A stretch of 10,898 nt of DNA, taken from positions 1-10,898 of the forward strand of contig JBHIBC010000086.1 of NCBI GenBank assembly GCA_046758905.1, read 5' to 3'. Shown here piece by piece: positions 1-7,318 of this stretch. Both the position numbers and the translations under genes were made by a program. The stretch is from JBHIBC01 sp046758905 (GTDB lineage Bacteria; Acidobacteriota; Polarisedimenticolia; Gp22-AA2). The notes under the pieces were generated by a model. That model ran no database searches. It was not told the DNA's origin and saw only the letters and a list, made by a program, of their open reading frames with translations. Position 1 is the stretch's first letter; each line of letters begins with the position of its first letter.

Positions 1-742
1 CCTCGGCGGCGCGCGTGACGTACTCCCTGAGCTCCGTCGCGCCGTATCCGTAGTGCCCGCGACAGGAGGTCGGCAGCGCCCCGCCCGGAGCCTCGGCGAC
101 CACCTCCACGAGATGGGCGCCCACGGTGGGTGATTCGAGGCGGTCGACGATCCGCTCGGCGGTGGCGACGACCCTGCGGCTCGCGCACGCCAACAGATCG
201 TCGGCGTACCGATCGTCGATCCTGAGATTCCCCACCCGGTCGGCGACCGGTGCGTGCAGCAGCGCCACGTCGGGCCGGATGGCCTCGGCGACGAGCACCT
301 CCTCGCCGCTCACGGGATCCACCTGGGCCGGCGTGCCGTTCACCCCCCTGTAATCCGACCCCTCCCCGCCGGGCGCCGGCAGCGACGAGAGGCCCATCGC
401 CGCGGCGCGCAGCCCCTGCACGATCTCGTACACGTCGCGCTCCACCCACCGGATCGCTCTCGCCTCGACGGCGCGCCTCACGTTGGGGGCCGTGACGAAA
501 CCCGCCTCGTACTCGAAGCCGCAGAACCCGAACGTGGCCTCCTCCACGACGCCGGCTCCCACCAGCAGGTCGAGGGCCAGCGGATTCGGCAGCGTCACCG
601 CGCGCAGGCCGCGCCGGCCCTGTCGCACCAGCTCGCGGAGAAGCGCCATCGGCGCCCGGTTGAGCTGGAAGCCGCCGAAAGTCACGAGCGCCCCGTCGGG
701 CACGACCGCCGCCGCGTCGCGGAGCGTCCGCACGACGCTCAC
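1..742 (-). CDS. CoA-transferase alpha subunit (GctA/IpdA-like), 3' end cut off by window
   Basis: Class I CoA-transferase subunit A; such enzymes work as alpha/beta pairs moving CoA between acids, or in the IpdAB case hydrolysing a steroid ring CoA intermediate. I translated 247 codons from a GTG at 742 to the window edge, with no stop. Visible features are the N-terminal glycine motif TFGGFQLNRAPM (residues 21-32), a central FGFCGFEYEAGF block (71-82), ERDVYEIVQGLRA (101-113), and RPDVALLHAPVADRVGNLRI (156-175), the 'D-x-x-G-N' segment typical of the family, followed by VVEVVAEAPGGA-like text near 212-222. The catalytic glutamate lies in the beta subunit, expected further left and not visible. 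It is 91 bases downstream of the TetR gene on the same strand, so probably co-transcribed. The start is uncertain: an in-frame GTG at 733 is also possible. Family is fairly sure; substrate is unknown. Confidence 0.85.
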   Translation of the reverse strand, partial: MSVVRTLRDAAAVVPDGALVTFGGFQLNRAPMALLRELVRQGRRGLRAVTLPNPLALDLLVGAGVVEEATFGFCGFEYEAGFVTAPNVRRAVEARAIRWVERDVYEIVQGLRAAAMGLSSLPAPGGEGSDYRGVNGTPAQVDPVSGEEVLVAEAIRPDVALLHAPVADRVGNLRIDDRYADDLLACASRRVVATAERIVDRLESPTVGAHLVEVVAEAPGGALPTSCRGHYGYGATELREYVTRAAE

Positions 743-748
743 CGCACC

Positions 749-765
749 GCCCCGCGGTCCGGGGC
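749..765 (-). promoter_or_regulatory. Small hairpin covering the likely ribosome site of the CoA-transferase gene
   Basis: Arms 749-754 and 760-765 are perfectly complementary (gccccg/cggggc) around a 5-base loop. The minus-strand 3' arm carries the GGGGC that would be the best Shine-Dalgarno candidate, about 7 bases before the GTG at 742. It could lower translation of the downstream gene, but six GC pairs arise easily in DNA this rich in GC. Confidence 0.25.
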
Positions 766-833
766 GCGGAGCCGGGGGATGCGGGCACCGCAACGGCTCG
801 CGCCGCCCTTGGGCGACGCGCTCGTCTCCCCCT

Positions 834-1445
834 TCACCGCGCGGGCCCGCGCCCGAGCACGCCCCGCAGCATCAGATCGGTCAGCGCGTCGGCGATCTGC
901 TCGGCGGAGTACCGCCCGTCCGGCCGGTACCACTGATAGACCCAGTTGACCATCCCCAGCATCGTGAATGCCGCCAGGCCGGGATCGAACCGACGCGCGG
1001 ATCCGGACCTCCGCAGGTCGCGGAAGGTGCTCTTGAGGAAACGGACGTAGCGTCTCTTGCGCCTGTTGATCCGTTCCCGGTACCGCCCTCCGAGAGCGTT
1101 GCTCTCGTGGAGGATCACGGCCACCTCCTTGGCGCGGTCGCGGGTGATCAGGAGCACGTGCCCGCGGAGCGTCGCGCGCAGCCTCCGGAGCGGGTCCCGG
1201 ATCCTCATCACCCGGCTCAGGACCCTCGACTCGAACAGGTCCATGCCGTACGACATGATCTCGAACAGCAGCTCCTCCTTGCTGCGGACGTGGTGGTAGA
1301 TGCCCGCCTTGGTCATGCCCAGGGCGTCGGAGATCTCGCCCATCGATGCTCCGTCGAATCCCTTGTCGCAGAAGATCTGCGCCGCGGTCTCCAGGATCTG
1401 GGCCTGGCGGCTCGGCCGGCCCTTGCCCAGGCTGCGCTTCACCAT
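834..1445 (-). CDS. TetR/AcrR-family transcriptional regulator
   Basis: DNA-binding repressor of the TetR family, 203 residues, the usual length. The N-terminal helix-turn-helix is clear: ILETAAQIFCDKGFDGASM (17-35), then EISDALGMTKAGIYHHVRSK (37-56) with the recognition helix and the family-typical Y-H-H. The C-terminal helical domain (about 75-195) should bind an effector; the WVYQWYRPDG segment near its end resembles regulators of fatty-acid or steroid acyl-CoA catabolism (KstR2/FadR-like), a resemblance and not proof. The neighbouring CoA-transferase on the same strand fits such a role. An SD-like GGGAGGG (1447-1453) lies one base before the ATG at 1445 and four before a GTG at 1442, so translation may really begin at codon 2. 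A perfect 20-base palindrome upstream (1521-1540) is a possible operator. Confidence 0.92.
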   Translation of the reverse strand: MVKRSLGKGRPSRQAQILETAAQIFCDKGFDGASMGEISDALGMTKAGIYHHVRSKEELLFEIMSYGMDLFESRVLSRVMRIRDPLRRLRATLRGHVLLITRDRAKEVAVILHESNALGGRYRERINRRKRRYVRFLKSTFRDLRRSGSARRFDPGLAAFTMLGMVNWVYQWYRPDGRYSAEQIADALTDLMLRGVLGRGPAR

Positions 1446-1520
1446 GCCCTCCCGGGTCCGGCGGTCGCCCCGCCGCCGGTGCGCCGCTCAGCCGCCGGCC
1501 CCCCCGCCGTCGAGGGAGCG

Positions 1521-1540
1521 CCCGCCCGGCGCCGGGCGGG
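1521..1540. repeat. Perfect 20-base palindrome between tkt and the TetR gene; candidate operator
   Basis: The half-sites 1521-1530 and 1531-1540 are exact reverse complements (cccgcccggc / gccgggcggg) with no spacer. It lies 81 bases past the tkt stop and 75 bases before the TetR start. There is no T-run on either side, so an ordinary intrinsic terminator is unlikely. TetR dimers bind palindromes of about this size, often in their own promoter, so autoregulation is plausible. A stabilising or U-less terminator hairpin for tkt is the alternative. Confidence 0.45.
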
Positions 1541-1621
1541 ATCGGCGCGGGCGCGGAGAGAGGACCCCGCGCGTATCGTCCGCCGCAGCGGGAGCGGGCC
1601 GAGGTGGGGGCTGCTCTCGGT

Positions 1622-3670
1622 TCAGGCGGCCCCGATCCAGCCGACGACCCGCTCGGCCACGCGCGGGGCCGAAAGACCGAACCTGTCGGCGAGGACCTCG
1701 TGAGGCGCCGACGCCCCGAAGCGATCCACACCGATCAGCAGCGCGTCGGCGCCGACGATCCTCTCCCAGCCTTGCAGGCGCGCCGCCTCCACGACCACCT
1801 TGCGGGCGCCGAGCGGGATCACCGCGTCACGGTAGCGGCGGTCCTGCGAGAGGAAGATCTCGGGACAGGGCATGGAGACGACCCGCGAGCCGATCCCCTG
1901 CTCCGCGAGGATCCGTTGCGCCTCCACGGCGGTCGAGACCTCCGAGCCGGTGGCGATCAGGACCAGCGGCTTCGGCGCCCCCGATTCACCCCCGGCATCT
2001 CCTCCGGATCCCACATCGGAGAGGACGTAGCCGCCGCGGAACATCTCCCGATCCCGAAATCCCTTCCGCCTCGCGAGAGGCGGGACGCTCTGGCGCGTCA
2101 GGATGAGCGCTGTGGGTCCGTCCCGGCGCTCGAGCGCCACGGTCCAGGCCATCGCCGTCTCCGGCCCGTCCGCCGGCCGGATCACGGTCAGGTTCGGCAC
2201 CGCCCTCAGTCCGGCCAGCTGCTCGACCGGCTGGTGGGTCGGCCCGTCCTCGCCCAGGAGGATGCTATCGTGGGTGAAGACGTAGATCACCTGCTGCCGC
2301 ATCAGGCCCGCCAGCCGGATCGGCGGGCGCATGTAGTCGGAGAAGATCAGGAACGTGCTGCCGTACGGGATCGGGCCCCCGTGCAGCGCCATGCCGTTGA
2401 GCACCGCGCCCATGCCGTGCTCCCTGACGCCGAAGTGGAAGTTGCGGCCCGAGAACGCGCCGCTCGCGATCGAGCCGCCCCCCTTGATGAAGGTCTTGGT
2501 GGACGGCTCCAGATCGGCGCTCCCGCCGCACAGCGAGGGGATCAGCCCGGCCGCGCTCTGAAGGATCCTTCCCGAGAGCGACCGGGTCGCCTCCGGCTTC
2601 GGCGGGCTCGGGAGATCCCCGACCAGGCGCTCGAACAGGTCGGGCGGAACCGCTCGCGAGCGGTAACGGTCCCAGTCCTCCCTCCGGGCGGGATGGGCCC
2701 GGCTCCACTCGTCGAACCGCGTCTGCCACTCCTCGCGGGCCCGCCGCCCGGCGTCGGCCCGCTCCGCGAACAGCTCCCGTACCTCGCGGGGGACGTGGAA
2801 GGCCGGCTCCTCCGGCCACCCGAGGTTTCTCTTGGTGGCCCGGGCCTCCTCGGGTCCGAGCGGCGCCCCGTGCGCCGCGGCGGTGTCGTGCTTGTTGGGG
2901 CTGCCGTGCGCGATGTGGGTCCGCGCCACGATCAGCCCCGGCCGCTCGGCCTCACTCGATGCCGCGTCCAGCGCGTCCAGGATCTGGGAGTGGTCGTGGC
3001 CGTCGATCCGCCAGACCCGCCAGCCGTACGCCTCGAAGCGCCGGCCCACGTCCTCCGAGAAGGCCAGGCGCGTCTCCCCCTCGATCGTGATCCGGTTGTC
3101 GTCGTAGATCAGCGTGAGGTTGCCCAGCCGCAGGTGTCCCGCGAGGGAGGCCGACTCGGACCCGACCCCCTCCATCATGTCGCCGTCGCTCACGATGGCC
3201 CAGATCCGATGGTCGATCAGCGGGTGGCCCGGGGTGTTGAACCTCTCCGCCAGCATGCGCGCCGCGATCGCCATGCCGACGCTGTTCCCGAGCCCCTGCC
3301 CGAGCGGCCCCGTCGTGGTCTCCACCCCGGGCGCGCACCCGAGCTCCGGGTGCCCGGGGGTCCGGCTCTCCCACTGCCGAAACCTCCGGATCTCCTCCAT
3401 CGACAGGTCGTACCCGCTCAGGTGGAGGAGGGCGTACAGCAGCATCGAGCCGTGCCCGGCCGACAGCACGAAACGATCGCGGTCCGGCCAGAGCGGGTCC
3501 GAGGGGTCGAACTTGAGGTGGCGCGTCCACAGCAGGAAGGCGTAGTCGGCCGCGCCCATCGGCATGCCGGGATGGCCCGAGCCGGCCCGCTCCACGGCGT
3601 CGATGGCGAGCGCCCTGATCGTCGTGATCGACAGTTGGTCGAGATCGGTCACGCCCGGCGTCCGTCCCAT
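1622..3670 (-). CDS. tkt: Transketolase
   Basis: Thiamine-diphosphate enzyme of the non-oxidative pentose phosphate pathway (and Calvin cycle), moving two-carbon units between sugar phosphates; cytoplasmic homodimer. The 682 residues match the usual 650-680. The N-terminal TPP domain shows SGHPGMPMGAADYAF (31-45), the glycine-rich GPLGQGLGNSVG (121-132) and the cofactor motif SDGDMMEG...DDN (161-192). The pyrimidine-binding domain has CGGSADLEPS (381-390), the catalytic glutamate in FGVREHGM (E417) and GEDGPTHQPVEQ (473-484) with the substrate histidine. The C-terminal domain runs from about 565, with GSEVSTA (575-581). No key residue is missing. The ATG at 3670 is preceded by GGAGGG (3674-3679). 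It starts 85 bases after the desaturase stop. Transaldolase or DXS are excluded by motif order and length. Confidence 0.97.
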   Translation of the reverse strand: MGRTPGVTDLDQLSITTIRALAIDAVERAGSGHPGMPMGAADYAFLLWTRHLKFDPSDPLWPDRDRFVLSAGHGSMLLYALLHLSGYDLSMEEIRRFRQWESRTPGHPELGCAPGVETTTGPLGQGLGNSVGMAIAARMLAERFNTPGHPLIDHRIWAIVSDGDMMEGVGSESASLAGHLRLGNLTLIYDDNRITIEGETRLAFSEDVGRRFEAYGWRVWRIDGHDHSQILDALDAASSEAERPGLIVARTHIAHGSPNKHDTAAAHGAPLGPEEARATKRNLGWPEEPAFHVPREVRELFAERADAGRRAREEWQTRFDEWSRAHPARREDWDRYRSRAVPPDLFERLVGDLPSPPKPEATRSLSGRILQSAAGLIPSLCGGSADLEPSTKTFIKGGGSIASGAFSGRNFHFGVREHGMGAVLNGMALHGGPIPYGSTFLIFSDYMRPPIRLAGLMRQQVIYVFTHDSILLGEDGPTHQPVEQLAGLRAVPNLTVIRPADGPETAMAWTVALERRDGPTALILTRQSVPPLARRKGFRDREMFRGGYVLSDVGSGGDAGGESGAPKPLVLIATGSEVSTAVEAQRILAEQGIGSRVVSMPCPEIFLSQDRRYRDAVIPLGARKVVVEAARLQGWERIVGADALLIGVDRFGASAPHEVLADRFGLSAPRVAERVVGWIGAA

Positions 3671-3684
3671 TGGCCCTCCATGCC

Positions 3685-3705
3685 ACCGGCCGGCCGGAGG
3701 CCGGT
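3685..3705 (-). repeat. GC hairpin in the tkt leader / after the desaturase gene
   Basis: Arms 3685-3691 and 3699-3705 (accggcc / ggccggt) are exact complements with a 7-base loop. It lies 50 bases past the desaturase stop and ends 14 bases before the tkt ATG. There is no T-tract. Because the best tkt -10 box is just upstream, this hairpin would sit in the tkt 5' leader rather than act as a simple terminator. Confidence 0.3.
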
Positions 3706-3706
3706 C

Positions 3707-3715
3707 AGTCTAGCA
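3707..3715 (-). promoter_or_regulatory. Possible extended -10 promoter element for tkt
   Basis: The minus strand reads TGCTAGACT: a TGn extension followed by TAGACT (four of six matches to TATAAT). No recognisable -35 lies 16-18 bases upstream, which is tolerable for extended -10 promoters. Transcription would start near 3700, giving a leader of about 30 bases that contains the hairpin at 3685-3705. Confidence 0.3.
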
Positions 3716-3755
3716 GAGTCCGGACGCGGCCGGACGGACGGCCCGGGCCACGCCG

Positions 3756-4727
3756 CTACGGGCCGCCCGTCGCGAGGGCCGCCTTGAGGTCGGCGGTGAA
3801 GGCCCGGACCACCTCGTCGTGCCTCTCCTTCGGGGGCTTCCGGCGGAAGCAGATCTCCTTGATGTCCCGGGCGTAGGACGAGTGGGCCATCAGCCGGCCG
3901 CCGTCGATGAGCCCGAAGGTCGAGCTGATCTTCTTGCCGATCTGGAACACATCGCCCATCCCGAAGCGCATCTGCCTGACGATCTCGTCGGTGAGGATCT
4001 CGTAGTCGGGGCCGAGGATCTGGTTGCCCGGCATGGAGAAGTTCTCGAACACGACCCCCACCTCCTGCAGGGTCCTCGCCCGATCGGCCTCCAGGTGCAG
4101 CCTCAGCACGTACTCGTACCAGTGGAAGTGGCGCCATTCGTCCGCGATGATCTTCGTGAGCAGCAGGTCCAGGAGCGGCTCCCCCACGGTGCGGCGGAAC
4201 GCCTGGTAGAAGAACGCCGTCAGCAGCTCCTGGCAATAGGTGAAGGCGTTGGCCTGCAGCGGCGTCCGGATGTAGTCGACCTCGAACCCTCGCTGTCGCG
4301 GCCGCTCGAGGGCGGCCCGCAGCGCCGCGCGGTCGAGGCCCACGAGCTCGAGATAGGCGACGAGCCGGTCGGCATGGTTCTGCTCCTCCCTCTCCCAGAG
4401 CCTGAAGAAGGCCGCCATCGTCTCGCTGGTGCAGAACCGGGCGATCAGCAGATCAGCGTAGACGTCGGCGTACGATTCGACGAAGGTGACCAGCTTGACG
4501 ACGAACAGGTTGTCGAGCGTCAGCCTGTCGCGGTCGAACAGGGACCAATCGACCCGCACGGGGCCCTGGTCGTCCCAGCGGATCCTGCGTGCCCCCTCCT
4601 CGAATCTCCGGTACCGTTCCCGCAGCCGGGCGGCGTCGATCGACACGCTCGGGAAGACGGGGGCGAAGGGAGGCGCCCCGTCGCGAGGGGCCTCCGGCGG
4701 CGTGGTGCGTCGGACGTTCTCGTTCAC
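3756..4727 (-). CDS. Acyl-ACP desaturase-type diiron protein (ferritin-like superfamily)
   Basis: Soluble fatty-acid desaturase family (plant stearoyl-ACP desaturase, mycobacterial DesA), which uses O2, ferredoxin-type electrons and a diiron centre to place a double bond in acyl-ACP. Counting from the GTG at 4727 (323 residues), all six iron ligands can be assigned: E84; E115 and H118 in EEQNH; E167; E197 and H200 in DEWRH. Their spacing is close to that of the plant enzyme, and a threonine sits three residues after E167, as in the plant active site. FSMPGNQI (230-237) matches the family's F-x-MPG segment. I chose GTG 4727 because GGGGAGG lies three bases upstream; a TTG at 4745 is in frame but has no ribosome site. 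It sits between purF and tkt with no clear promoter of its own. An AurF-like oxygenase is the alternative; substrate is unproven. Confidence 0.82.
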   Translation of the reverse strand: MNENVRRTTPPEAPRDGAPPFAPVFPSVSIDAARLRERYRRFEEGARRIRWDDQGPVRVDWSLFDRDRLTLDNLFVVKLVTFVESYADVYADLLIARFCTSETMAAFFRLWEREEQNHADRLVAYLELVGLDRAALRAALERPRQRGFEVDYIRTPLQANAFTYCQELLTAFFYQAFRRTVGEPLLDLLLTKIIADEWRHFHWYEYVLRLHLEADRARTLQEVGVVFENFSMPGNQILGPDYEILTDEIVRQMRFGMGDVFQIGKKISSTFGLIDGGRLMAHSSYARDIKEICFRRKPPKERHDEVVRAFTADLKAALATGGP

Positions 4728-4797
4728 GGTCCTCCCCTTTCTCAAGAGGCGCGTCCCCGCGGCGGGAGACGGCGTTCGGGCTCGTCCGTCAGGTCGT

Positions 4798-4812
4798 CCG
4801 GCCTGGGGCCGG
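4798..4812 (-). terminator. GC hairpin after purF, without a T-tract
   Basis: Six-base arms 4798-4803 and 4807-4812 (ccggcc / ggccgg) around a 3-base loop begin 17 bases past the purF stop. No T-run follows on the minus strand, so intrinsic termination is doubtful; an mRNA 3'-end stabiliser or a U-less terminator is possible. Confidence 0.3.
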
Positions 4813-4829
4813 CGTGACGGGGCCGCGGC

Positions 4830-6281
4830 TCACTCGGCTGCTCTCCTGGTGGCGATCCTCAGGAGCGACTCGTCCCCGGCGATCGGGACGGGGTACTCGT
4901 TGGTGTAGCAGGCGGCGCAGAACGGCCGGCCCCCCCCGACCGCCCGGTACATGCCCTCCAGCGACAGGTACCCGAGCGAGTCGGCGCGGATGAAGCGCTC
5001 GATCTCTCCGGTGGAGTGGCGCGACGCGATCAGCTCGGCGCGCGTCGGCGTGTCGACGCCGTAATGACAGGGCCCGATCGTCGGGGCGCAGGAGATGCGC
5101 ACGTGCACCTCGCGGGCGCCGACCGCCCGGATCATCGAGACGATCTTGCGGCTGGTCGTCCCGCGCACGATGGAATCGTCGATCAGCACGACCCGCCGCC
5201 CGTCCAGGAGCGCGCGGACGGGGTTGAGCTTGAGCTTCACTCCGAAGTGGCGGATCGACTGCCGGGGCTCGATGAAGGTGCGCCCCACGTAGTGATTGCG
5301 CACCAGCCCGAACTCCAGGGGGATGCCGGCGGCCTCGGAGTAGCCGAGCGCGGCGTAGACCCCCGAGTCGGGCACCGGAACCACGATGTCGGCCCTCACG
5401 GGATGCTCCCGGGCCAGCTCCCGCCCGAGCCGCTTGCGGACCTCGTGCACGCTCCGTCCGAACACGAGCGAGTCGGGCCTGGAGAAATAGACGTACTCGA
5501 AGATGCACTGCGCCGGTGTCGCCGGGGGGAACGGCCGGTACGACCTCACCCCGGCCGGGCCGAGCACGACCATCTCTCCGGGCTCCACGTCGCGCACCAG
5601 CGTGGCGTCGAGGAGATCCAGGGCGCACGACTCCGAGGTCAGGATGTGGGCGTCCCCCAACCGGCCGAGCGACAGCGGACGGAACCCGCGTGGGTCGCGC
5701 ACGCCGATGATCCGGTCGGGCGCGATGAACACCAGCGAATACGCGCCCTCCACCTGCTTGAGGGCGTCGACGATGGCGGCCTCGAGATCGCCCTGCCTCG
5801 ATCTCGCGATCAGGTGCAGGATCACCTCGGTGTCGGACGTGGTCCTGAAGATCGAGCCCGCACCCTCCAGATCCCTCCTGAGCCGCGCGGCGTTGACCAG
5901 GTTCCCGTTGTGGCCGACGGCGATCTCGCCCTTGCAGGAGTCGATGCGGAAAGGCTGGGCGTTGACGCGGTTGCTCTGCCCGGCGGTCGAGTACCGGACG
6001 TGGCCGATCGCCAGGTGTCCCTTGAGGCGGCGGAAATGTTTCTTCCTGAAGATGCGGGCGACCCGCCCCATCCCCTTCTCCTCGATCAGGCGGTGGCCCG
6101 CCGACGAGACGATGCCCGCCGACTCCTGCCCGCGGTGCTGCAGGCCGTGCAGCCCGAGGTAGGTGAGGTTGGCCGCCTCGGGATGGCCGAAGACCGCGAA
6201 CACGCCGCACTCGTCGTGGAAGCGGTCCTCGAGAGATCCGGGCGGTGGGCTCGGCCCTAGCGCGCGACGCTGTCCGATCAC
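4830..6281 (-). CDS. purF: Amidophosphoribosyltransferase, Fe-S (B. subtilis) type
   Basis: First committed enzyme of purine synthesis: PRPP plus glutamine gives phosphoribosylamine. Counting from GTG 6281 (483 residues), a 24-residue propeptide precedes the N-terminal nucleophile C25 in DECGVFAVFG. The glutaminase domain continues with GLHGLQHRGQESAGI (44-58), GHVRYSTAG (93-101) and VGHNGNLVNA (122-131). The phosphoribosyltransferase domain has the PRPP loop VVLIDDSIVRGTTS (364-377). Four cysteines, C259, C405, C455 and C458 (the last two as CAAC), match the 4Fe-4S ligands of the self-processing Bacillus type, unlike the E. coli type. The start is ambiguous: GTG 6290 also opens the frame, but GGGAGG at 6290-6295 stands 8 bases before GTG 6281 and abuts 6290. 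A perfect TATAAT lies just upstream. It is about 35 bases after the preceding gene. Confidence 0.97.
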   Translation of the reverse strand: MIGQRRALGPSPPPGSLEDRFHDECGVFAVFGHPEAANLTYLGLHGLQHRGQESAGIVSSAGHRLIEEKGMGRVARIFRKKHFRRLKGHLAIGHVRYSTAGQSNRVNAQPFRIDSCKGEIAVGHNGNLVNAARLRRDLEGAGSIFRTTSDTEVILHLIARSRQGDLEAAIVDALKQVEGAYSLVFIAPDRIIGVRDPRGFRPLSLGRLGDAHILTSESCALDLLDATLVRDVEPGEMVVLGPAGVRSYRPFPPATPAQCIFEYVYFSRPDSLVFGRSVHEVRKRLGRELAREHPVRADIVVPVPDSGVYAALGYSEAAGIPLEFGLVRNHYVGRTFIEPRQSIRHFGVKLKLNPVRALLDGRRVVLIDDSIVRGTTSRKIVSMIRAVGAREVHVRISCAPTIGPCHYGVDTPTRAELIASRHSTGEIERFIRADSLGYLSLEGMYRAVGGGRPFCAACYTNEYPVPIAGDESLLRIATRRAAE

Positions 6282-6303
6282 CTCCGACACCTCCCGCGGA
6301 AGG

Positions 6304-6309
6304 ATTATA
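6304..6309 (-). promoter_or_regulatory. Perfect -10 box (TATAAT) before purF
   Basis: The minus strand reads TATAAT in the 24-base gap between the exported-protein gene and purF, a striking AT island in this GC-rich sequence. The -35 region is poor (best GCCACA at 16 bases, three of six matches), and would lie inside the upstream gene. Transcription would start near 6297, leaving a leader of about 15 bases holding GGGAGG if GTG 6281 is the start. Confidence 0.55.
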
Positions 6310-6315
6310 CAGGGG

Positions 6316-7311
6316 TCAGGCTGGATGTGGCCGCCCCGGCCCTCGATTCCAGCCGTCCAGGTACCAGCGGTGACCGATCTTGACCAGGGTCAGGGTGACC
6401 TCGACCCCGTCCAGGGGCCAGGGATGACCGGGAGAGGTCTCGTACAGCCGGAGCCGGGCCGCGAGCCGGTCGGGGCGCTCGTCGTCGATGGCCAGGATCT
6501 GGTAGGCGGAGTGGCGCGGCAGGTCCGCGCCCACGAAGATCGCCTCCAGCGCCTGCTCGCGCCCCTCGAACCTCCTGAGAAACGAGCCGCTCATCTGCTC
6601 GCGGGCGCCGCCCGGCTGCCGCCGCCTCCAGGCGCGCATCACCAGGCGCAGCGTCGTCAGGCCCTCGGAGGACTCCGTGAAGCGCAGCGGCTCGGAGCTC
6701 ACCCGCCGCAGCCTACCGACCCGCCACAGCCCGTCTTCCTGCCGGAGGACCCGGATCGACTCGACGCGCAGCTCCACGGCCTCCCCCTGCTCCGCCCAGA
6801 GGCTGCGCACCTTGGCGTCGTAGGCCCGCACCTCGCCGCCGGAGGGCCCGACTTGCACCGGCTTCAGATCCGCCTCGCGGAAGTCGAACGCCGCAATGCG
6901 GATCCGCTGCCTGCCGTTGAAAGGGGCCGAGTCCCGGTCGTAGCGCGCGCTCAGCGACTGCGTCATGGCGGCCTTGAGGGCGCGGATCGTCCGGTAGCTG
7001 CGGGAGGCCATGAACAGCCGCAGCGCGCCCCCGGCGGTGGCCCGGGGATCGACCCAGGGGGCTTCGAGCGCCTCCGCCGGCCCGCCGTCGGGGGCGCCCT
7101 CGTCGCCGCGCTCGGGCACCCGCTCCGCGCGTCCGAGCGGCGGGTCCTCGTCCTCGGCGCGATCGGGCGGGCCCTCCGGAGCCGGGGGGCGAGGCGTCTC
7201 GGGGAGGGTCTCGGCCGCGGGCGACCTGCCGGGCGCGGCCCCCGCGAGCAGGATCCCGATGAGGACGGCGGCGGTCAGCCGCCGTCGTCGTCTCGCCCGA
7301 TGTCCCGTCAC
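6316..7311 (-). CDS. Exported protein with two probable NTF2-like domains
   Basis: I do not recognise a characterised family. The 331-residue product begins with a signal peptide: arginine cluster (5-11), hydrophobic LTAAVLIGILLAGAAPG (12-28), and likely cleavage near SPAA-E (30-34). A proline- and acid-rich linker follows (about 35-85). Two similar halves come next: 92-203 and 216-323. Each starts with a helical stretch (ALRLFMASRSYRTIRALKAA; TLRLVMRAWRRRQPGGA) and ends in strands closing with a Trp-containing edge (DGLWRVGRL; GHRWYLDGW), the look of NTF2-like cone folds, so a tandem duplication is inferred. A periplasmic or surface role is likely. I chose GTG 7311 because it precedes the signal peptide; frame-open DNA upstream runs into the HD gene. 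No Shine-Dalgarno is present, and a promoter ends seven bases before the GTG, which suggests a leaderless message. Confidence 0.75.
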   Translation of the reverse strand: MTGHRARRRRRLTAAVLIGILLAGAAPGRSPAAETLPETPRPPAPEGPPDRAEDEDPPLGRAERVPERGDEGAPDGGPAEALEAPWVDPRATAGGALRLFMASRSYRTIRALKAAMTQSLSARYDRDSAPFNGRQRIRIAAFDFREADLKPVQVGPSGGEVRAYDAKVRSLWAEQGEAVELRVESIRVLRQEDGLWRVGRLRRVSSEPLRFTESSEGLTTLRLVMRAWRRRQPGGAREQMSGSFLRRFEGREQALEAIFVGADLPRHSAYQILAIDDERPDRLAARLRLYETSPGHPWPLDGVEVTLTLVKIGHRWYLDGWNRGPGRPHPA

Positions 7312-7318
7312 GCCAGGA

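Noticed and set aside
1446..1621. Intrinsic terminator for tkt at the 20-base palindrome
   Set aside because: No T-run on either strand; kept instead as a palindrome and possible operator.
739..1731. 330-codon minus-strand frame spanning TetR and the tkt 3' end
   Set aside because: Out of frame with both real genes and compositionally like a shadow.
1346..3787. Long open frame of 813 codons on the plus strand opposite tkt
   Set aside because: Its translation is arginine/proline/histidine-rich with no domain, and it mirrors the fully convincing transketolase; long antisense frames are expected at this GC content.
4728..4829. Promoter for the desaturase gene (CTGACG as -35)
   Set aside because: Seventeen bases later there is only TCTCCC, which is no credible -10.
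5016..6260. 414-codon plus-strand frame opposite purF
   Set aside because: No recognisable motif, and purF on the other strand has every catalytic and Fe-S residue.
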